Shown here one piece after another: positions 44,132-52,972 of a stretch of 64,000 bases of DNA. Position 1 is the first letter of the stretch. Each line of letters begins with the position of its first letter. The DNA comes from Desulfospira sp963664655. GTDB taxonomy: Bacteria > Desulfobacterota > Desulfobacteria > Desulfobacterales > Desulfobacteraceae. The notes below the pieces were generated by a model that was not told the origin of the DNA, ran no database searches, and saw nothing but the letters and a program-made list of their open reading frames with translations. The position numbers and the translations under genes are program-made. The DNA lies in NCBI GenBank assembly GCA_963664655.2, contig OY761554.1, positions 248,001 to 312,000 of the forward strand, given 5' to 3'.

Positions 44132-45259
44132 ATGAATCAAAAAACGGCGGCAGTTCATGAAGGGACCTTAAAAGAGCCCAAAACCGGGGGTGTCAACACG
44201 CCCATTTATACGTCATCGGCCTACGAATATATGGGCAGGGAAGAGAACCTGTATCCCCGGTATTTTAATCTTCCCAATCAACGGGCTGTGGAAGAAAAAA
44301 TTGCCGCCCTGGAACATGGGGAAATGGGGCTGGTGTTCTCGTCAGGCATGGGGGCCATGTCCTGTGCCATCCTGGCCCATGCCGGGGCCGGGGACCATGT
44401 GGTCATGCTGGATGCCCTGTACGGGGGGACCCATCATTTTGCCACGGAGTGGTTTGATCATTTCGGCATCGGGTGTACCTTTACCAAAACAAGTGCCCAG
44501 GATCTCATCGCCGGGGTGACACCGGCCACAACAGTAATGGTGATTGAATCTCCGACCAACCCGCTTCTGGCCGTGACAGACATTCAAAAAATTGCAGCAT
44601 TCGCCCGGACAAAAAACATTACCACCATCTTTGACAACACCTTTGCCACGCCCGTGAATCAGACCCCCCTGGACCTGGGCATTGACATTGTGGTCCATTC
44701 CGGCACCAAATACCTGGGCGGCCATTCGGACATGTGCTGTGGTGCCGCAGCAGGGTCCCTTAAAAAAATGGAAAAGGTGTTAAACCTGGCAAAGGTTCTG
44801 GGGCCCAGCCTGGACCCAAGGCTTTGTTATCTCCTGGAAAGAAGCATGAAGACCCTGGTGGTGAGGGTAAGTGCCCAGACCGACAATGCCCTTTCCCTGG
44901 CCCGGTTTTTGTCCGGCCATCCCGCCGTGGCCCGGGTAAACTATCCGGGGCTTGACACAGACCCGGGGTATGACATCGCCTGCCGGCAAATGACTGGTTT
45001 CGGGGCCATGCTCTCCTTTGAACTCAAGGACAAGGATCCGGTAAAATTTCTTTCGGCCCTGAACATCATTACCCCGGCGGTGAGCCTGGGCGGGGTTGAA
45101 ACCACGATCTGCGCCCCCTGCGTGACCTCCCATGTCAAAATGACGGCAGAGGAACGCCGCCGGGTGGGGGTAACCGATGAGCTGCTCAGGCTTTCCGCGG
45201 GGATTGAGGATGTAGCGGATTTAACGGCGGATATCCGTCAGGCCCTTGATATATCCTGA
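44132..45259 (+). CDS. Cys/Met-metabolism PLP enzyme (cystathionine/methionine gamma-lyase-like)
   Basis: 375 residues from the ATG at 44132, preceded by AAGGAGG five bases upstream (in-frame upstream codons are not used). PLP lysine is in VVHSGTKYLGGHSDMCCGAA near 190-209. The phosphate/cofactor block VFSSGMGAMSCAILAHAG is near 67-84 and YPRYFNLPNQRAVEEKIA near 41-58. Members cleave or form C-S bonds in cystathionine, homocysteine or methionine. Activity (lyase versus synthase) cannot be settled from sequence. No SAM riboswitch is upstream. Confidence 0.88.
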   Translation: MNQKTAAVHEGTLKEPKTGGVNTPIYTSSAYEYMGREENLYPRYFNLPNQRAVEEKIAALEHGEMGLVFSSGMGAMSCAILAHAGAGDHVVMLDALYGGTHHFATEWFDHFGIGCTFTKTSAQDLIAGVTPATTVMVIESPTNPLLAVTDIQKIAAFARTKNITTIFDNTFATPVNQTPLDLGIDIVVHSGTKYLGGHSDMCCGAAAGSLKKMEKVLNLAKVLGPSLDPRLCYLLERSMKTLVVRVSAQTDNALSLARFLSGHPAVARVNYPGLDTDPGYDIACRQMTGFGAMLSFELKDKDPVKFLSALNIITPAVSLGGVETTICAPCVTSHVKMTAEERRRVGVTDELLRLSAGIEDVADLTADIRQALDIS

Positions 45260-45320
45260 TATGATCCTGCCGCCTGTGCATACCCCGGAATAACGCACCG
45301 CACCGGGGCAGCCGGCAATC

Positions 45321-45887
45321 TTACCGGACCAGATTCCGGGCAAATTCAACGGCCTGGTCTTTTACGGACGGGTCCATATTTTCCGGGGTTGTACAGCCGC
45401 CCACAAAAAGTTCCCCGCTATGGATGGCCTTGTGGTATTTCTGCATCCGGCCAAAGGCGGTAAGGGCTTCCTGGGCGTTGTTGTCCTTAGGGCCGGCTCC
45501 GGTCATCAGAATGGCCTGACGCTGGCCTTCCACCAGGCTTGTGTGATTCGGCGTATTGGCGTCGGTGTACAGGCTGAATGTCCGGTCGATGACCGCCTTT
45601 AGCTGGGCATTCACCCCCCAGAAGTACAATGGGGAAGAAAACACCACGGCCTGGGACCGGATCATTTTCTCCAGAATCTCAGGGACATCGTCTTTCTGGA
45701 CACAGCCCACCGCATCAGGGATCTGCTTGCACTTGCCGCATCCCATGCATCCTTTGAGATTTTTTGAATGAAGATAAACGGTTTCAACCTCATGTCCCTG
45801 TGAGGCCAACGCCTGTTCAACCCATGCCAGTACCTTGGCTGTATTTCCTTTTTTCCGGGCCCCTCCCTGGAGCAGCAGCACGTTCAT
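45321..45887 (-). CDS. Iron-sulfur flavoprotein / NADPH-dependent FMN reductase family
   Basis: 188 residues. A flavodoxin-like fold opens MNVLLLQGGARKKGNTAKVL (FMN-phosphate loop). An Fe-S type cysteine motif CMGCGKCKQIPDAVGC follows near 47-62. FSSPLYFWGVNAQLKAVIDR is the FMN-binding wing. A redox carrier of unknown partner, likely cytoplasmic. Located alone on the minus strand downstream of the methyltransferase gene. Confidence 0.88.
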   Translation of the reverse strand: MNVLLLQGGARKKGNTAKVLAWVEQALASQGHEVETVYLHSKNLKGCMGCGKCKQIPDAVGCVQKDDVPEILEKMIRSQAVVFSSPLYFWGVNAQLKAVIDRTFSLYTDANTPNHTSLVEGQRQAILMTGAGPKDNNAQEALTAFGRMQKYHKAIHSGELFVGGCTTPENMDPSVKDQAVEFARNLVR

Positions 45888-45950
45888 TTTTTTCTCCTTT
45901 TTTTGGGGTAACTTTATTTTGCATCCCCCAATTTACACCAAACCCTTTGG

Positions 45951-47135
45951 TTAAAAAAGGGTTCCCTGCTCAAATTTATTCCCGGGTTTGTCCTCTGGCT
46001 TGTTTTTGGATTTTCCTTTTGCGTCCGCTTTGACCATGGGAGAAGAGGGGTCATGGCGAAGGCCGGCCGGGTCCCTGCAAAAATCTTTCTGGGGTGCCGG
46101 ATCATACTCAAGCTTAAAAGAACCGTCTCTTAAGGACTCAATTGCGGCCGGAGAATTGATTAACAGCTTTTTTTCCTGGGAGGTCATGACCGCAAAGCCA
46201 TAGGGCGTGTTGATATGTTTGAGAGGGCCTTTTTCTTCCCTGCGCCGGTCAACAAAGGCCAGATGAGCGGCAAGACGGCTTTCAATCACCTCACTGGCCA
46301 GGGAAATGATCCCTTCAGCGGTTTTCCGGACAGCCGGCCCAAGGCTTTTATCCCGCTCAAACCCCAGGCTGTTCCGCCCGGCGGCCATGGCGGCGGCCAT
46401 GGTGGTGCCGGTTCCCAGAAACGGATCCAGAACCAGATCGTTTTTCAGCGAATACATGTTGATCAAACGATAGGCCAGCTCAAAGGGAAAGGCCCCGCTT
46501 CGTTTCCGGTCTGCCTTGTCTTTGAGCTTTTGCACCGTTCCCTTAAGGTCAAACCAGATATCGGAAAACCAGTTGTTCCGCTCTTCCCAGAACAGGGCGC
46601 TCTCATGGCGCAGGAGCTTGTCCTCCTCTTTTCTGAACAACCGCTTGCCGCCCTTTCTCAAAATCAGAATATACTCATGCTCCAGGGTCACATAAGCCCC
46701 GGCCGGCAGCATGCCAGACCCCATGAACTTATTGGGGGCATTGGTCTGTTTTCTCCAGATAATACAGGGCAGCGGGGTAAACCCCAGGTTAAGGGCAAAC
46801 GACAGAATCCGGGCATGGTTGGGATAAAGGCAGAAATGTTCCCGGATGGTCCGGGTGGCATCCCCGATATTGATGCAGGCAAATCCGCCGGGTTTTAACA
46901 CCCTGAAGCACTCTTCCCAGATCCGGTCCAGGATGTCATGCATGGCCTCGAACATGGCCTGGGCATCCCCCTTTTTTTTCAACGCGGCCATCTTTGGCGA
47001 CTGGTCTTTAAAAATCTCATCCCACATCTCGATCATGGGATAGGGGGGGGAGGTCACCACCAGATCCACGCTTTTATCGGAAAGATCTTTCATGGCAGCG
47101 GCGGCAGAGAATATGGGGCAGTGTTGGGTATGCAT
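45951..47135 (-). CDS. Solitary beta-class DNA methyltransferase (N4-cytosine/N6-adenine)
   Basis: 394 residues. The catalytic motif VVTSPPYPM (motif IV, near 29-37) precedes the SAM-binding motif DPFLGTGTTMAAAMAAGRNS (near 242-261), which defines the beta class. SPPY favours N4-cytosine methylation. The C-terminus (about 330-394) is low complexity and basic (Lys/Pro/Glu) and probably disordered, ending FEQGTLF. There is no restriction endonuclease gene within 10 kb. It may be an orphan epigenetic or phage-defence methylase. Recognition sequence is unknown. Confidence 0.9.
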   Translation of the reverse strand: MHTQHCPIFSAAAAMKDLSDKSVDLVVTSPPYPMIEMWDEIFKDQSPKMAALKKKGDAQAMFEAMHDILDRIWEECFRVLKPGGFACINIGDATRTIREHFCLYPNHARILSFALNLGFTPLPCIIWRKQTNAPNKFMGSGMLPAGAYVTLEHEYILILRKGGKRLFRKEEDKLLRHESALFWEERNNWFSDIWFDLKGTVQKLKDKADRKRSGAFPFELAYRLINMYSLKNDLVLDPFLGTGTTMAAAMAAGRNSLGFERDKSLGPAVRKTAEGIISLASEVIESRLAAHLAFVDRRREEKGPLKHINTPYGFAVMTSQEKKLLINSPAAIESLRDGSFKLEYDPAPQKDFCRDPAGLRHDPSSPMVKADAKGKSKNKPEDKPGNKFEQGTLF

Positions 47136-47206
47136 AAAAAACTAAAAAAGCCGGGGCCAAAACGGGGGACCGGCAGGCTAAAGTTTCATTCAGGTATGGA
47201 AAAAAT

Positions 47207-47236
47207 GGGCGGGAAAAGTTCCCCGCCCGTTTTTAT
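47207..47236. terminator. Bidirectional hairpin between methyltransferase and (Pro-Glu) repeat gene
   Basis: GGGCGGG (47207-47213) and CCCGCCC (47222-47228) pair around an 8-base loop. T-runs follow in both directions (TTTTT on plus, TTTTTT on minus). It lies 12 bp downstream of the stop of the minus-strand repeat-protein gene and closes that transcript. Confidence 0.75.
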
Positions 47237-47247
47237 CTGAACACTAA

Positions 47248-47919
47248 TTAGGAAATGCAGATTTTGCAGGGCTTATACCCGGCATCTTCAGCTTCCTTTC
47301 GGGAATTAAATTCCATGGTGCATTTTTTGCTTTTGGCGAATTTACAATCCGGCGTATGGAAAACAAGGGAATCCGTGTTCCCAATCATCTTTTCCCCGTC
47401 TGATTCACTGGCCTGGGGTTCAGGTTCGGGCTCTGGTTCGGGTTCAGGTTCGGGTTCAGGTTCGGGTTCGGGTTCAGGCTCGGGCTCGGGCTCGGGCTCG
47501 GGTTCGGGCTCAGGTTCGGGTTCAGGTTCGGGCTCAGGTTCGGGCTCTGGTTCGGGTTCAGGTTCGGGTTCAGGTTCGGGCTCAGGTTCGGGTTCAGGCT
47601 CGGGCTCTGGTTCGGGTTCAGGCTCGGGCTCGGGCTCTGGTTCGGGCTCGGGTTCAGGTTCAGGTTCGGGCTCTGGTTCGGGTTCGGGCTCAGGCTCTGG
47701 TTCGGGCTCAGGCTCGGGCTCGGGTTTGGGTTCAGGTTCGGGTCTGTTTTCTTTTTCTGTTTTCAGGGTTTCGTATCCCAGGTAGCAGGCCAGAGCGCCG
47801 CCCAGGATGAGCAGAAGGGGAACGGTCCCTATAAGAACGCTGCCCAGTGACGGCAGAAAAATTGCCAAACAAGGTACCCCGATTACCAATGCCAATGCTC
47901 CGACGATAATTGTTTTCAT
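47248..47919 (-). CDS. Membrane protein with ~54 Pro-Glu repeats and an Ada-like metal-binding tail
   Basis: About 223 residues from the ATG at 47919 (GTGGAGG overlaps three bases before; an ATG at 47931 is in frame). Two hydrophobic segments (residues ~3-50 of the mature start) are followed by (PE)n from about residue 60 to 168, i.e. 47416-47742, with one Pro-Lys variant. The last ~50 residues (IGNTDSLVFHTPDCKFAKSK, then KEAEDAGYKPCKIC) have the HxxxC...CxxC pattern of Ada-type zinc-binding domains. Prolines make a stiff rod that could hold the zinc domain away from the membrane. No function is known. Confidence 0.75.
   Translation of the reverse strand: MKTIIVGALALVIGVPCLAIFLPSLGSVLIGTVPLLLILGGALACYLGYETLKTEKENRPEPEPKPEPEPEPEPEPEPEPEPEPEPEPEPEPEPEPEPEPEPEPEPEPEPEPEPEPEPEPEPEPEPEPEPEPEPEPEPEPEPEPEPEPEPEPEPEPEPEPEPEPEPEPQASESDGEKMIGNTDSLVFHTPDCKFAKSKKCTMEFNSRKEAEDAGYKPCKICIS
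47416..47742 (-). repeat. Coding tandem repeat, Pro-Glu dipeptide (6 bp unit)
   Basis: About 54 units with third-position variation (GGTTCA, GGTTCG, GGCTCA, GGCTCG, GGCTCT on the plus strand). The repeat is open on the plus strand too as Gly-Ser, which is a shadow. The variation between units argues against recent slippage. Confidence 0.9.
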
Positions 47920-48176
47920 GGTCCTCCACATTTATTTTAAGAACATTTTTAAGAAATTCCCGGGAAAACCGGGACTTAATCATATTATTCTTTGCTGCGG
48001 CCGGACCCAGAAGCTGGTCCCGGGCCGATTGAGACTATGTATAAAGCCAGAAAAGTCTGTTAACTTTCTTTTATGAAACTTAAAGGGATTTTGTCAAGGA
48101 AGCAAGCGGTTCGGGGCACTTTTCTTAAATTTCTTCACGAAAAAACCGGTTGCCATATCCAGTCAGCGATGACTTT

Positions 48177-50042
48177 TTACTCGGCCGGGCGTGTGTTTCT
48201 TTCCCGAAAAACGGCATCCGGCAGGGCTTTTTTGATTTTTCGCTTCAGGGCCAGCCGGTGAAAATAAGTCAACGGCGCCCGGGCTGCCCCCAGGCGCCCG
48301 GAGGCAGCCTTATCCGGGAAAAAGAGAAGATCCAGGATGTGAAAGGTGGGGGTGGCCCGGTTTAGAAATCCGGCGCAGCCGGCGCAATAGGTAACAATGG
48401 GCCGTTGTTTGGCCGCTTTTTTTCGTTTTTGGGTCCATTCTCCGGCAAGCTTGGAATCTATAAACCCCACAGACCCGCCCTCCCCGCAGCAAAGGGTTTT
48501 CTTTTTTTCATAGGGCATTTTTCCCACAGGCACTTTCATTCCGCCCAGAAGAGAGCGGACCGATTCCTGAACCAGGGTTTCATCGCGCATGGGACAGGGG
48601 TCATGAACCACCAGTGGGGTTTCCGGGAATGTATTCTCAAAAGGACCGGCATTGTCAGAAAATCGGCCGGGCAGCCCGGTACGGTCTATGACCTCGTAAA
48701 CGGATTCCACTTTCATTTGTGCGGCATAGGTTAAAAAAATTTTATAGCAGTTGGGGCAGGCAAGCCAGACCCGCTTAATCCGGTGGGCCTGCAAAAACGC
48801 CAGCATTTCCCCAAACATGCTGTGAAAATACCGTTCACGCCCCAGATCATGGCTGGGCTTGGTGCAGCAGTCCAGAACAATTCCCAAATCCGGATGCAGT
48901 TCCCTTAAGGATTCAAACAGGGCCCATGTGGTTTTGGGGCGGGTCCCGGGAAGGGTGCAGCCAGGGAAGAAAACGGTATCACCGCCTTGAGGAAGGGCAT
49001 AACATGAAAATAAAGCAGAGGTCCCTTTTTTTTCATATCCCATGATGGTGGAATACCGTGATAAATCCGCCTGATTTTTGGATACGGCATCCCTTCTCAA
49101 GGACAGAAACGCGTCTCCCGGGTCCAGTTTTTCAGGGCAGACCGCCCGGCACAGGCCGCAAAGGCTGCATTCAAAGGAAATGGCGCGCTGTTTTGCCGGG
49201 TCCAAAGTTAAGAACATATCTTTGGGCGTGCCGTACCGGGTTAAAAAGGCGCACTGGACCTGACAGGCGCCGCAGCCGGTACATTTTTCAAGGATGCCGG
49301 CCAAAACAGGGGCCATCTGGTCCGGCCGGTTTGATGCCCTCCCCGTCTGGATTTCAGGATGACCGGAAAATTTTTTTTTCTTTCTTACAAAGGACACCAG
49401 GCGCTTGGCCGCAAGGGGAAGGATTCCCAAAAGGGCCAGGGAGAGCATCAGTTTCCCTGAAAGAATACCGGAAAGGGATTCGATTTTTGAGATCTGGCTG
49501 CCGGCATTGACGATGACGGCCGTGGCCGGAAGCATGCCCAGCTGGGAGACCCAGTAAAACGTGGTCAGCCGGATGGCGGTAACCCCCATGACCATATTCA
49601 CGGCAAAGAAGGGAATCAGCGGAATCAGGCGAAGGGCAAACAGATAAAACGCCCCTTCACGGGCAATGCCCTGATTGACCCGCTCAAGCTTGTCCTTAAA
49701 TTTTTTCTTAACCCAGCCGGCCAGCAGGTAACGGGAAATCATGCAGGCCAGCAAACCCCCGATGGAGCTTGCAAAAGAGACCACCACCGTACCGGCAAGG
49801 GGACCGAAAACAGCGCCGCCGGCAAGGCCAAGCACCAAAGCCCAGGGCAGGTTAAGGGCCACAGAGGGAATGTAGATACCAAGAAAAACGGCAATGGCAA
49901 GGACAGGATTCCGGGCGTAAACCCCCTGGAGCCTGCTCTGGGATTGTTTGATTTCTTCCAGACTAAAGTATTCGGTCAGCCCAAACCTGAAACAGGCCGC
50001 AACAAGGCCTGCCATCAGAATAATGAGAATCACCTTTTTCAA
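48177..50042 (-). CDS. TVP38/VTT-type membrane domain fused to heterodisulfide-reductase-like Fe-S module
   Basis: 621 residues. Residues 1-~220 form a TVP38/TMEM64 (VTT, DedA-related) membrane domain with about six hydrophobic segments, including the family loop FYLFALRLIPLIPFFAVNMV. Residues ~254-302 hold two 4Fe-4S motifs, CTGCGACQVQC and CSLCGLCRAVCPEKL. The remainder has two CCG (HdrB/GlpC-like) domains: CCTKPSHDL, ACPNCYKIF, VHDPCPMRDE, LCCGEGGSVGF and YCAGCAGFLN. VTT and CCG domains are common but this fusion is unusual. It suggests a membrane-bound Fe-S oxidoreductase acting on thiols or disulfides. The 198-bp gap to the next gene contains two hairpins. Confidence 0.87.
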   Translation of the reverse strand: MKKVILIILMAGLVAACFRFGLTEYFSLEEIKQSQSRLQGVYARNPVLAIAVFLGIYIPSVALNLPWALVLGLAGGAVFGPLAGTVVVSFASSIGGLLACMISRYLLAGWVKKKFKDKLERVNQGIAREGAFYLFALRLIPLIPFFAVNMVMGVTAIRLTTFYWVSQLGMLPATAVIVNAGSQISKIESLSGILSGKLMLSLALLGILPLAAKRLVSFVRKKKKFSGHPEIQTGRASNRPDQMAPVLAGILEKCTGCGACQVQCAFLTRYGTPKDMFLTLDPAKQRAISFECSLCGLCRAVCPEKLDPGDAFLSLRRDAVSKNQADLSRYSTIMGYEKKGTSALFSCYALPQGGDTVFFPGCTLPGTRPKTTWALFESLRELHPDLGIVLDCCTKPSHDLGRERYFHSMFGEMLAFLQAHRIKRVWLACPNCYKIFLTYAAQMKVESVYEVIDRTGLPGRFSDNAGPFENTFPETPLVVHDPCPMRDETLVQESVRSLLGGMKVPVGKMPYEKKKTLCCGEGGSVGFIDSKLAGEWTQKRKKAAKQRPIVTYCAGCAGFLNRATPTFHILDLLFFPDKAASGRLGAARAPLTYFHRLALKRKIKKALPDAVFRERNTRPAE

Positions 50043-50071
50043 ATAAAATCAATCCTGGGGAAAGGGGATTA

Positions 50072-50138
50072 GGCTGAAGGGGTTTAGGTTGAAAGATAAA
50101 ATGGCTTCAGTCAATTATTCCACCTTCAGTCTTCAGCC
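50072..50138. repeat. GGCTGAAG/CTTCAGCC spaced inverted repeat
   Basis: An 8-bp inverted repeat with a 51-base loop that itself repeats TTCAGTC. It lies just upstream of the VTT-Fe-S gene start. Confidence 0.35.
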
Positions 50139-50163
50139 GGCATATATGTTTAAACGTTAAACC

Positions 50164-50239
50164 GGTGTTTGGACGAAAAGTTGCCCAGATGCAACTTTTC
50201 CTGCAACGCAGCAGGTGGGTGACTTTTCGTTCAAACACC
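50164..50239. repeat. Cloverleaf-like hairpin element, copy B
   Basis: An 18-bp outer stem (50164-50181 with 50222-50239; one G-U) encloses GTTGC-GCAAC (50180-50195 region) and CCTGC-AAC-GCAG (50200-50211). The layout and the core CTGCARCGCAGCAG match copy A at 34126-34197. It ends one base before the stop codon of the minus-strand rhodanese gene. Confidence 0.65.
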
Positions 50240-50240
50240 A

Positions 50241-50654
50241 CTAGTCTGTTTTCACCATCTCTTTATGGGGCCACCCCAGCTGACCATCTTCCAAAATCAG
50301 AAGCCGGTCTTCAGCAATGCCCTTTTCTTTAAGATAGTCATAGCACCGCTCGGCACCGCCTTTTCCTCTAGGGCAGACAATGACCACCGGGGCCGGGTTC
50401 TTTTGGCATTCAGCAACGGCATTGTCAAGTTTGGCCTTGTCACTGTCTGATTTTACCGGATAGGAATAGGTGGCAATGGCACCGGGCAGATGATGGGCCT
50501 TAAACTCTTCGGGTTCCTGGATATCCACAATATTCACGGGAGATCCGGTTTCAATCCAGGATTTGACTTTGTCGGCAGACACGTAGTTATATCCGCCTGC
50601 GTAAGCCGGCACAGCCAGCATCACCATTACCAGAACCAGAAACAGTTTCTTCAT
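50241..50654 (-). CDS. Periplasmic rhodanese-domain protein
   Basis: 137 residues with a signal peptide (about 1-19; LFLVLVMVMLAVPAYA). A single rhodanese fold: NIVDIQEPEEFKAHHLPGAI and the active loop VVIVCPRGKGGAERCYDYL, where the first Cys (~95) is the persulfide-forming residue. Sulfane-sulfur transfer or binding in the periplasm is implied. A transport of polysulfide/sulfur role is inferred. AGGAAAAG precedes the start. Confidence 0.88.
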   Translation of the reverse strand: MKKLFLVLVMVMLAVPAYAGGYNYVSADKVKSWIETGSPVNIVDIQEPEEFKAHHLPGAIATYSYPVKSDSDKAKLDNAVAECQKNPAPVVIVCPRGKGGAERCYDYLKEKGIAEDRLLILEDGQLGWPHKEMVKTD

Positions 50655-50800
50655 TTTCTTTTCCTTTTGGCATGTTAAAAAATTAGTTGGAGAACCGGGT
50701 AAACTAACTATCGAATCAGGTATAGAAGAGCAAATTCATTATTCCGACGCCATTGACCATCTTGATTGAAAATCCTGATACCGCAAAGCCGTCCCGGACA

Positions 50801-52972
50801 TTAATTTTTCCTGCTAACCAGGAGCCTTTCAAATTCATTGGCCGGCATGGGGCGGTAAAAATAATAGCCCTGTCCCTGGTCGCAGCCGGCCCCCTTAAGA
50901 AAAAGGTATTGGTCCTGGCTTTCAATGCCTTCGGCAACAATGGTTTTGCCAAGGCTTCGCCCCATGGCAATGATGGCCTTGACAATCACCAGGTTTCCCT
51001 GATCCGCCATGGAATTCATGACAAAGGAACGGTCAATTTTCAAGGTATCCACCGGAAAAGAAGTCAAGTAACTCAGTGAAGAGTACCCGGTGCCGAAATC
51101 ATCCATGGCGATCCTGAAGTTCAGCGATTTTATCCGGTTCAGGGTATTTATGGTCTCCTTTGTTTCCCGCAGCAGGATATTTTCCGTAATTTCAATTTCA
51201 ATGGTGCCGGCATCCACCTTTGTGGCCGCCACCGTATCTTCCAGGGTCTTAACGATGTTCTGCCGGTTGAGCTTATACCCGGACAGATTGACACAGATCA
51301 CCGGGGGATCAGCTGACGTTGCCCTGCAAAGGGTTTCCCATTCTTTGGCCTGGCGGCAGGCCTCTTTGAGGACCCACCGGTTGATGTCCACAATGATCCC
51401 GGATTCTTCGGCCACAGGGATAAACTTGTCCGGCGGGATCATCCCCTTCTTTGGGTGGCGCCACCGGATCAGGGCTTCGGCACCGGCAACGGACTGATCT
51501 GCCAGCCTGATCTTGGGCTGATAATAAAGGATGAGTTCCTGGTTCTCAATGGCCTTTTTCAGATCCCTGTCAATTGAAAACCGTTCAATGGCGGCCTGGT
51601 TCATGGATTTTGTAAAAAACTGGTAGGCGTTTCTGCCCAGGGTTTTGGCGTGGTAAAGGGCGGTGTCGGCATTCTTGAGCAGCACATCGGCATTATCGCC
51701 GTCATCGGGAAAAACACTGATGCCGATACTGGTGGTGACCGACACTTCATGTCCCTCCAGGGAATAGGTGGCCGGGATGCTCCTTAACAGTCTCTGGGCC
51801 ACCATTGCCGAGGCCTCCGGTTCTTTGATCCCCGTGATCAGGATACTGAATTCATCTCCGCCGAACCGGGCCACCATCATATCGGTTTCAGGCAAAGAAA
51901 GCAGCCGTGCGGCCGGGTCGTCTTTCCGGATGCATTTTTTTATATTTTTAGCCACTTTTTGAAGCAGTAAATCCCCGATATGGTGGCCCAGGGTATCGTT
52001 AATCCGATTGAAATGGTCCAGGTCCATGAAAATCAGGGCCAGATGTTCCTGTTTCTGTGCGGCTTTGTTAATGGCCTTTTCCATGCGCTCCATAAACAGG
52101 TTCCGGTTGGCAAGCCCGGTCAGGCTGTCATAAAACGCCAGGTAATGAATTTCCGCCTGGGCCTTTTTCAGCTCAGAGACATCCTGGACAATCCCGAGAA
52201 GCAGGGCCGCATGATTCTGCTGGTCCGTGATAATTTCCGATTTATTCAGGATATGCCTGACGGTTCCGTCCTCAGAAGCAATCCGGTACTCCAGTGTGCC
52301 CGGTTTTTTTGCCTGGATCATCTCCTTAATGCTGTGGCTTACCCGCGTTTTGTCGATTTCCGGAATGGAACTGAAAAATTCATCAAAGGGAATGTTGCCT
52401 GATAGATCTGCCCGGACCGGCAGATCTGGGCCTCCCCCGTTCAGGCCCAAAAGGTGTGCGGCTTCCAAAGAACAATAAAAATTTCCGGAAGACAGGTCCA
52501 CCTGCCAGGTGCCGATTCTGGCCAGTTCCTGGGTTTTGGCCAGGCGGTTCCGGCTGATATGAAGCTCCTTAAAGGCCTGGCCTGCCCTGAGCATGTACAG
52601 CACCTGGGGCCCGAGGGTGCCCAGGTTAATGGGTTTGGACACAAACCCGTTTGCGCCGGCGTCAAAGGCCTTTCTTATGGAGTCAATATCATCAAGCCCG
52701 GTGACCATGAGAATCTGGGTGAAGGCCCCTTTTTCAGATGCCCGGATCTTTTGGCAGACCTGAAATCCGTTTGTGTCCGGCAGCATGACATCCAGCAGGA
52801 TAATGTCCGGTTCCCTGGTGTCAAACAGATTGAGCCCCTGATTCCCGTCTTGCGCTTCAACCATATCCAATCCGGATTTCATCAGGGCGGCCCCCATGGT
52901 CAGTCTCATGGTGGGATCATCATCAATAATCAGGGCCAGGCTTGCAGGCCCTTTGGGGTTGATTGGCATCAT
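50801..52972 (-). CDS. Response regulator with PAS, GGDEF and EAL domains
   Basis: 723 residues. REC domain ~12-130 (ALIIDDDPTMRL acidic pocket; IILLDVMLPDTNGF phospho-Asp; SKPI lysine). A PAS-like region lies at ~150-265. GGDEF domain ~290-440 with intact ARFGGDEFSIL. EAL domain ~460-715 with AGAEALIRW, CVNLSGYKLN and DDFGTGYSSL. Both catalytic signatures look intact, so it could make or break cyclic di-GMP, controlled by phosphorylation. It overlaps the hybrid kinase gene by 4 bases (50801-52972 and 52969-55458), hence their coupled action. Confidence 0.94.
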   Translation of the reverse strand: MMPINPKGPASLALIIDDDPTMRLTMGAALMKSGLDMVEAQDGNQGLNLFDTREPDIILLDVMLPDTNGFQVCQKIRASEKGAFTQILMVTGLDDIDSIRKAFDAGANGFVSKPINLGTLGPQVLYMLRAGQAFKELHISRNRLAKTQELARIGTWQVDLSSGNFYCSLEAAHLLGLNGGGPDLPVRADLSGNIPFDEFFSSIPEIDKTRVSHSIKEMIQAKKPGTLEYRIASEDGTVRHILNKSEIITDQQNHAALLLGIVQDVSELKKAQAEIHYLAFYDSLTGLANRNLFMERMEKAINKAAQKQEHLALIFMDLDHFNRINDTLGHHIGDLLLQKVAKNIKKCIRKDDPAARLLSLPETDMMVARFGGDEFSILITGIKEPEASAMVAQRLLRSIPATYSLEGHEVSVTTSIGISVFPDDGDNADVLLKNADTALYHAKTLGRNAYQFFTKSMNQAAIERFSIDRDLKKAIENQELILYYQPKIRLADQSVAGAEALIRWRHPKKGMIPPDKFIPVAEESGIIVDINRWVLKEACRQAKEWETLCRATSADPPVICVNLSGYKLNRQNIVKTLEDTVAATKVDAGTIEIEITENILLRETKETINTLNRIKSLNFRIAMDDFGTGYSSLSYLTSFPVDTLKIDRSFVMNSMADQGNLVIVKAIIAMGRSLGKTIVAEGIESQDQYLFLKGAGCDQGQGYYFYRPMPANEFERLLVSRKN

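Noticed and set aside
47255..47785. Plus-strand (Gly-Ser)n frame over the Pro-Glu repeat
   Set aside because: Any (Pro-Glu) coding repeat reads as Gly-Ser on the other strand; the minus frame has start, membrane segments and a cysteine domain.
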